Shown here piece after piece: positions 13,501 to 22,500 of a DNA stretch of 64,000 nucleotides. Numbering within the stretch: position 1 is the first letter of the stretch; each line of letters opens with the position of its first letter. The notes under the pieces were generated by a model, which saw only the letters and a list, made by a program, of their open reading frames with translations, was not told the DNA's origin and made no database searches. The translations under genes were made by a program, and so were the position numbers. Origin of the DNA: Limnoperna fortunei (lineage: Eukaryota; Mollusca; Bivalvia; Mytilida; Modiolidae); assembly GCA_944474755.1 (NCBI GenBank), contig OX104119.1:47179657-47243656 (forward strand), written 5' to 3'.

Positions 13501-16500
13501 AGTGCCTTTAAACACCAGTTTAACAAACTTACTAATCAGAAGTCCCAATATGATAGTAATATTTGACAATACTAATTTTTTTTTAAATTTTAGTTACAGA
13601 CAGGTTACATCGTTATATATTATACAATATATGACTTTGATATACAATATATGTCTTTGATATAAGTAGTTATCAGGATTTATCAGCCAGATTAAATGCA
13701 ATATTCACCGAGCCGCTATGCGAGGTGAATGCACATTTTTAAGGGCTGAGACAGATAGTTACCGCATATCACAGTCAATTTTTGCTTAATTACATGAATA
13801 AAATCACCATCTTCCTTCATCAGAAAAAACAGACTGACTGCTTACATTTTGTAATTGTTGTAATGCTGTTTTTCCTTAATATTTTCTGTTAATACTGCAT
13901 TATGCTATTAATTTGCTGATAATCCTGAAATTTCAGCTTCTTCACATTTCAAATATTAAAAAGAATTAAATAAATCAATAATTTATTTCTTACATTTTAA
14001 CAGTATATGGTATAATAACAGATGCTTCAATGACCACTAAAATTAAAGTTTATAGCTATGTTGAAACAATCATTAAAAACAGGCTTGAACCGATCAAAAT
14101 CAGGTCAATATTGGATTCAATTGATTACTGTGCAGCGAAATCGTGCGGCAGACGAAATTCCCCATACCTTTAAGTTATTTTAATACTGTTCCGATTTATC
14201 GTGACCCGTAAGTTGTTTTTAGACCATTCAAAAATACTCATGAGATAGTACTCATTAACCCTTAATGATCAGGATAACTAGAAGCAACTTATTCATTTCA
14301 TCTAAGGTTAACGTTTTGTTCTTATGCAATATCATACCATTATAGTTTATCTAGGGTTTCATTCGATAGAACTGCAATTCGGTCGATGCAATAGTATAGC
14401 ATCATATGTCATCTAAGCTTAGCACTCTGATAAAATTTTATTTTTGCTCTCATGTTAAGCTTTTGATAAGATTGGCTATAATAGTACACCATCAAATATC
14501 ATTTAAGGTTCTCCTTTCGATAAGGTTGACAGCTCGAGTGTTACTGAACACTCCAAACAAGTAAGCCATCGATATCAGTTTGCTATTTTTATTTACCTGG
14601 TGATAAAATTAATTAGACTGTAACTGAAACTGCTTAATTATTTTGAAGTCACCGGTCAAATAATCTAACTCTTTATAGTTCTTATGGATAAAAGTGCTAT
14701 ATCATTTTAATTATCATTTCTATGTGATAGACTTGAAAGAGAAGCGAAGCGACTATTAGTTCATATGATTTTCATTTGTCACCAGTAGAGTGAAACAATG
14801 TCTTACCATACTCATAATCGACTACGTTAATAATAGTTTAACATTAACTTAAAAAGCAGTTTTCTATCATATTTCAGTTCTACAGTGTAACGATTCTATT
14901 CAAAGTATGGACGAAACGACAGAACCATACAGCAGAAGTAATTCGTTTTGGGAAGATGACAGCTTTGAAAACGGTACGTTCACCTGGGTTTACACTATTA
15001 TCCATTAAACGGATCCGACAATATATTGCATTAGTCACAACATACGCCATTATCCATGAATATACATATTTATTGAATAGGTTTAGTATTGGTTATTTAA
15101 AGCAATTGAGCACTATTACAGATATAAGCAGAAAGAAAATAAGTTAGCAAACATTCAATTGGTCGGAAAACGAGCAGGACATGTTGACGACCACTAGAAA
15201 AGTATAGACTCTAAGGACAGAAAATTGTATCTTTTGTTGCTAGAAAAAAACCACCAGTATCTAAAGAATGTTTTTGTATGTTGGAAATGTGTCACAAACT
15301 TGCCCTTTGTTAACAAAAAATTTGTTAAAATACATATATAATATTAATATTTACACTTTCAGAACAACTAACAGACAGCAGAAAGATATCATCTCCCTTT
15401 TTTGACTGTTGTGACCAAAAACTGAACGAATTGAAACTAGCAAAGGGTGACGTTGGTACTGTGTCAAACCCTGTAATACGTTTTAGTGATATGGTCTTAC
15501 AGGAACTAAGGAAAAAAACACCAAATTGGGGATGGCAGCGATTTAACTCTGGATCGTATTACGATAGAACAAAGGTAACTTTATAAACATTTAGGAAAAT
15601 CAAAAGAATAGTTTTTTATGCTTTCATATTGATCGATTGATTTCAATTTGTTTACGGCGAGTCAGCAACCGTATTAAGGATGCCATCGCGTGTACGTATA
15701 ATGAGTTAGTTGGTATGTGATACAGTTCTGTGACGTATCTGCTAATAAACGGTTACTATTTCTAGGAAAAACTTGTGTAAGATGTGAATGGTTATTAAGT
15801 TTAAGCTTGTCTGTATTCCAAAACGAAAACAATTCTGAGATGCCAGACCAGATTTTTTAATCGGGTCTTGCCTGTGAATGCGAATACTTTTTCTCTTTTC
15901 ACGTTAATCCATCCACATTCATGAACGTTGTGTGCGTGCAAATGATGGACCGTTTCAGTGTCGTCTATATCATAGATTTCTGGATATATTTCTGGTCAGA
16001 ACTGAACATTAAAGACAACACAAAAAGATTCATCTTCATCATTTACTCTCGAATATATATGACACAAACGGTCATCTTACTACAAGTATTTACGACAAAC
16101 GAGGCGATTTTAATTTCACAATTATAAATTTTTCTCACTAGCAGTATTATAGCATCTTTGTGCATACGGTGTCTATATTTCTCAAATGATCATGTATACA
16201 CGAGATTGAGCGAGTATATTGATTTTAAAAAACGTCACCAATTTCTTCTAAACCAAGGGTACAAGGGAAAGACTCGTCCGCGCCTTTAATAAGTTTACCT
16301 ATAAAATACCATTGTATGGTTGAAAAAGGTTCAATCTCGTTTGAAAACATGATTGCAGATAGTTTCATAATTTTTGAATGAGTATTGAGCGACAATTGTT
16401 GGCTACTCCTATTTATTACTAGTAGTATATGATACCTATCCATTTTCCATTTTCATCAACAAACAAACTCACATACTACCATACTACAGTATACATTAAT

Positions 16501-19500
16501 AGAAATAGGAGATTTGGCATGCCATAAAACTTGGTTTAATCCACCATTTCCTTTGAAATATCTATAGAAAGTCATCCACTTTCTGTCATGAAATCGTCTT
16601 GGCTTAGAAGTTATATAAATGAATGTGAAAATGCGCTGTTATGCAATTTATACTTAATTTATGGTTACTAGACTGTTATTTAGACTTCATCCTTATGTTA
16701 AAGCTACACAATATTAATCTTCGATTATCACACTTCATTTTTTTATCTACAGAACAATCAACCAGACGAGTTTGACGTTATGTTCTATCCGAAGAACGTC
16801 TTAGTTGAGGTTGACTTTGATAACAGTGGAAATGTAGCAGGGTTTTATAAGGTTAAATTAAAATCGCCGAGGTTTCCAGTAATCCAAACATTCGCAGACA
16901 AAGATGGTTATATCACTCCAGGAAAGTTTAAGGCATATGTGTTTGGTTTATTTGATGAAGTAATGAAGTCTCCTGATTTCCGACCTAGCCGACATGTCAC
17001 TCGTAAGTATCACTTGCCTTGAAATAAAAATCCTAAATTCAATGCTGATTCACATACTACTGAAATTTGCATAAAAAACCCAGTCACTCTATTTTCTATG
17101 AAATTAATATAAATTGAATTCATTAAAACAGGACGATTGAGGACATTAGCTCAACAAAGAGGAAATATGCATACGCGTTCGAAACATTCTATATTGAACG
17201 TTAATATAACAGTTACCTTAATCCAGTGAATGAGATATGCATTAATACATGAGGGTTTTACTCTGGGATGTAGTTCTGTAAATCTGTATTTTTTCGTTTC
17301 CCGCCTTTGTATTTAGGTTATTGTTATAAAATAAATCATTTTAACGTAAGGATTTTATTTCAAGAATTTTTGTATTACTAAGTCTCATTTTATTTCTTTT
17401 TATAAAGGATTAAAGATCTCTTGTCTGTTATTATTGCAAGAATCAATATCGCTCATCTTAATAGGCTTTTGTACATAAATAATAGTCAATAGGAAGTGAA
17501 AGCAAGTCGGTATGATTTTTTATTCAGTTTTCAATAAAAGTATTAAAATGTTAAAACGATGAAACTTTTCTAACAATTTAGAATATGTATTTGCCATTTA
17601 TATTTATTTTGTGTGTGCAGGTCATGTTATTATTATATAGTAATATTTTTTCCCCATTGTATTTCATATAAGAATAAAGTGCAATATATTTACACATTTT
17701 TTACACTGAATCTCGGTCTTTTATGTAATTTCCGGGAAAAGTACAGATGTGTTCCGAACATCAGCTTTTATATTTTACTGTTGTTTAGTAAACAAACATG
17801 GCCGAAAATGACATACATGATCTGCTCTCGAGGGGAAAATTAGCAGAACCGCTTGAAACTGAACAAATGGAAGTGAATTCGATTGTCGATAAAAGTAAAA
17901 TTCGAGAATTCATGGACCAACAAAGGAAAAAATCGAGTGTAAACTGTACAAAACGGGATTTAAATATCGTGTACAAGTGGCTCGTTTCCAAGCAGGAATT
18001 TCTTCGTCCGTGTCGGGTACATACCAAATACATTGGATACTCTTACCGGCGCTTGTGGTGCAAGGATAACTATGTACAGGTGATGAAAAAGGAAGTATTT
18101 ACAGTGTGCAGTTACAAACAACCGGTATAGGCTACTCTCTGATGGTGATGGACTGGAGCCTGGTCTTGAAGTAGTCGACAGTTGAAGCATTGACTACCTC
18201 AGCTGGTAAAGAGTTCCAGATCCGAATTGAGTCAGGGAAGAAGGACTTTATATTCACAACAATAAGGAGCAACCAATAAAAACACAAACAAAATCTGTTA
18301 TTTTATTTACATCTACATCAAAATATATATCTGTAATATTGACCAAGTGAAAATATGATAATATTTGACCTAGTAAAATATTACAAAATAGCATAGATAA
18401 TGAATAATCACTTAAAAGCACCAAACAATTATTACTATATAATAAAAGGATTATTGCATGAATATTGGGAAATATTGTCCCTCGCAAGATGCTATATTGC
18501 ACTCGCAAGCTCGTGCAATATAACACTTTCTTGGAACAATATTTCCCAATATTCATGCAATAACCCTATAATATTACGTCAAATCGACCATTTAACTAAA
18601 TTAAGAGCTCAAACAAAAGATAAAATATATCAAAATTAAGCGTATTTTCTATCTTCCTCAAATTTCATTTACGGTTTTGTACAGTGACGAGACATATTTT
18701 CAGGAAAAGAAAGATCAGATGACAACAGTCCTGCATATACAATTGTATACCGCGGTATTCCAGGTAAACCAGTTGACATTGATCTGGTGCCATGTTTTAG
18801 AATAGAAGGTTGGCCACCTATTGCGAGGAAAATTGATCCTAAATGGATATCTCAAGATAACGTTATTAATAGGGCAACCAAATATTATGATGTTGTTTGC
18901 AAAACATGCCCCGATGGTAAGAATATTTTAATTTAGTATTGCTTTTATCATTTCAAGAAAACACTTTCACTTAAGAAACAAACAAGCAGTTGTATTATAC
19001 GTAGTTATTGATGATTTCGTTCATAATCCTATAAGATTAGAGTACTAAATAGCTAATATTGGCACTCAATTGTTTTACAGATTACGTGATTAATATTTAA
19101 TGTCCCGATATGGATTTACCTCTAATTATGACTAAGCACGACGCGTCTCATTAATAATACGGAAAATGCATACTTTCCTGTGGCATATGGTTTTCCTATA
19201 GGTTTTAATAAAAATAGAGTTTTTAATGTTTAGTTCTGTCATTCTGATGGGTTTACGTGAAAGTTATTTGGTATATTTTAGTGTTTTAGTGCAATAATCA
19301 TCAGTAACATTAAAAGTTTCAATTTTATTACTACATTTCCATTCAATTGGCATTTGTAATTTAAATGGAATATTTTTGTATTAAATTTGTATAATTTATG
19401 AGCGACACCTTTGTTTAGCTAACCTGACCCAAATTGTCATGTGAGCTATTGTTATGACTTTGCGTCCGTCGGCGTCGTCGTCGTCGGCGTCTATAAACGT

Positions 19501-22500
19501 TTTACATTTTAATCTTCTTCTCTGCAACCACTTGGCAAATTGAAACCAAACTTGGTCATAATGTTCATTGGATGGACCTTTACAAAGTGTGTGATTTTTA
19601 TTTTGGATTGGTAAACCAATATGGCCGCCACCTCAAGACTTATTTTAACATAGGACCCAATGGGAAAAAAGTTTAAAAGGGCTTCTTCTCTGAAACCGTT
19701 TAACCAATCAAAACAAAACTTACTAGCAATATTGTTTGGTTGGTCCTCTATAAAGTTTGTGTTTTTATGGCAATTGGAAATTCAAAATGGCCGCACCGCA
19801 GGACTTAGTTTAACATAGGACCCTATGAGAAAAAGTTTTAAGAGGCCTCTTCTCTGAAAACGGTTAATCAATGGAAACAATAACTTACTAGCAATATTGT
19901 TTGGATGGTCCTCTATAAAGTTGAGGTTTTTTATGCCTATTGGAAAATCAAAATGGACGCCACCGAAGCACTTAGTTTAACATAGGACCCAATGGGAAAA
20001 AGTTTTTAAAGGCTTCTTCTCTGAAACCGGTTAATCAATGGAAACAAAAACTTACTAGCAGTATTGTTTGGATGGTCCTCTATAAAGTTAAGGTTTTTTA
20101 TGTCTGTTGGAAATTCAAAATGGTCAACAACGCAGGACGTAGTTTAATATAGGACCCTATGGGAAAAAGTTTAAAAGGCTTCTTCTCTGAAATCAGTTAA
20201 CCAATCGAAACAAAACTTACTAGCAATATTGTTGGAAGGTCCTCTATAAAGTTTGTGTTTTTTAATGCAATTGGAAATTCAAAATTACCGCTACCGCAGG
20301 ACTTAGTTTAACATAGGACCCTATGGGAAAAAGATTTTAAAGGTTTCTTCTCTGTAATCGGTTAATCAATGGAAACAAAAACTTACTAGCAATATTGTTT
20401 GGATGGTCCTCTATAAAGTTTATGTTTTTTTATGGCAATAGGAAATTTAAAATGGCCGCCACCGCAGGACTTAGTTTAACATTGGACACTATAGGAAAAA
20501 GTTTAAAAGGCTTCTTCTCTGAAACCGGTTAACCAATGGAAACAAAACTTACTAGCAATATTGTTTGGATGGTCTTTTTAAAGTTTGTGTTTTTTTTTAT
20601 CCCAATAGGAAATTCAAAATGACCACCACCGCAGGACTTTGTTTAACATTGAACCCTGTGGGTAAAAAGTTAAAAATGGCTTCTTCTCTGAAACTAGTAA
20701 ACCAATCGAATCAAAACTTACTACCAATATTGTTTGGATGGTCCTTTATAAATTTAATGTTTTTTATGCCAATTGTAAAATCAAAATGGATGCCACTGAA
20801 AAACTTAGTTTAACATAGGACCCTGTGGGGAAAAGTTAAAAAGGCGTCTTCTCTGAAACCGGTTTACCAATGAAAACAAAACTTACTACCAACATGGTCC
20901 TCTATAAAGTTTATGTTTTTATGACAATTGGAAATTCAAAATGGCCGCCAACACAGGATTTAGTTTAACATAGGACCCTATGGGAAAATGTTTAAAAGGC
21001 TTCTTCTCTGAAACCGGTTAACCAATGGAAACAAAAACTTACTAGCAATATTGTTTAAATGGTCCTCTATAAAGTTTGTGTTTTTTATGACTATTGGAAA
21101 TTCAAAATGGCCACCAACACATGACTTAGTTTAACATTGAACCCTAAGGGAAAAATGTTTAAAAGGGCTTCTTCTCTGAAACCGGTTAACCAATCAAATC
21201 AAAACTTACTACTAATATTGTTTGGATGGTCCTTTATAACGTTTATGTTTTTTATGCCAGTTGGAAAATTAAAATTGCTGCCACCGCAGGACTTAGTTTA
21301 ACATATGACCCTATGGGGAGGTTAAAAAGGTGTCTTTCTCTGAAACTGGTTAACCAATGTAAACAAAACTTACTAGCAATATTGTTTGGATGGTCCTCTA
21401 TAAAATATATGTTTTTTATGACAATTGGAAATTCAAAATGGCCACCAATGCAGGAAGTATATGTAGTTTAACATAGGACTCTATGGGAAAAAAGTTTAAA
21501 AGGCTTTTTCTCTGCATGAAACCGGTTAACCAATCAAAGCAAAACTTTCTAGCAATATTGTTTGTATGGTCCTCTATAAAGTTCATGTTTTTTATCCCAA
21601 ACGGAAATTCAAAATGTCCGCCACCGCAAGACTTGGTTTAACATTGGGCAGTATGGGAAAAAAGTTTAAAAAGTTTTCTTCTCTGAAACCGGTTAACCAA
21701 TCGAAACAAAACTTACTAGCAATATTGTTTGAATGGTCCTTTATAAAGTTCATGTTTTTATGCCAATTGGGAAATCAAAATGGACGCCACCGAAGGACTT
21801 AGTTTAACATAGGACTCTATGGGGTAAATAAAAAAAGCGTCTTCTTTAAGACCGGCTAACCAATGGAAACACAACTTACTAGCAATATTGTTTGGATGGT
21901 CCCCTTTGAAGTTTATGTTTTTTATGCCAAAAGGAAAATCAGAATTGCCATCACAGCATTACATAGATTAATAGTAGACCTTATGGAAAAAAGTGTTATT
22001 AGGTTTTTTTCTGAAACTGATTAACCAATGGAAACAAAACTTACTGACAATATTGCTTAGATGGTTTTCTTTAAAGTTTATGTTTTTTAATTGCCAATTG
22101 GTAATTCAAAATGGCCACCGCCGCAGGACTTAGTTTAACATAGGACCCTATGGGCAAATAATTTTTTTTCCGGTAAACCAATAGAAACAAAGCTTTCTAG
22201 TAATATTGTTTGGATGGTCCTATTTAAAGTTGATTGAAAATTACAAGACTTACTTTAACATCAGGGAAATGCCATCTTCATTGCCTATAAAATCAGGTGA
22301 GCGATACAGGCTCTTAAGACCCTCTGGTTTAGGAGATAAATTATATTCAATTTGTATAAATTTTTATTATTAGGAATATTTTGGCATTTCAATGCAGTAA
22401 TACCCTATTTTCCATTCAATTGACATTATTTTTTCATTTATATGGAATATTTTTATTCATTGGGTATAATTTATACTGCATATATATAAAACATAAGTCA

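Noticed and set aside
20565..21802. Plus-strand ORFs at 20565, 21226 and 21566 with similar proteins
   Set aside because: They are frames through the 167-bp core repeats. Their similarity comes from the repeat and not from coding constraint.
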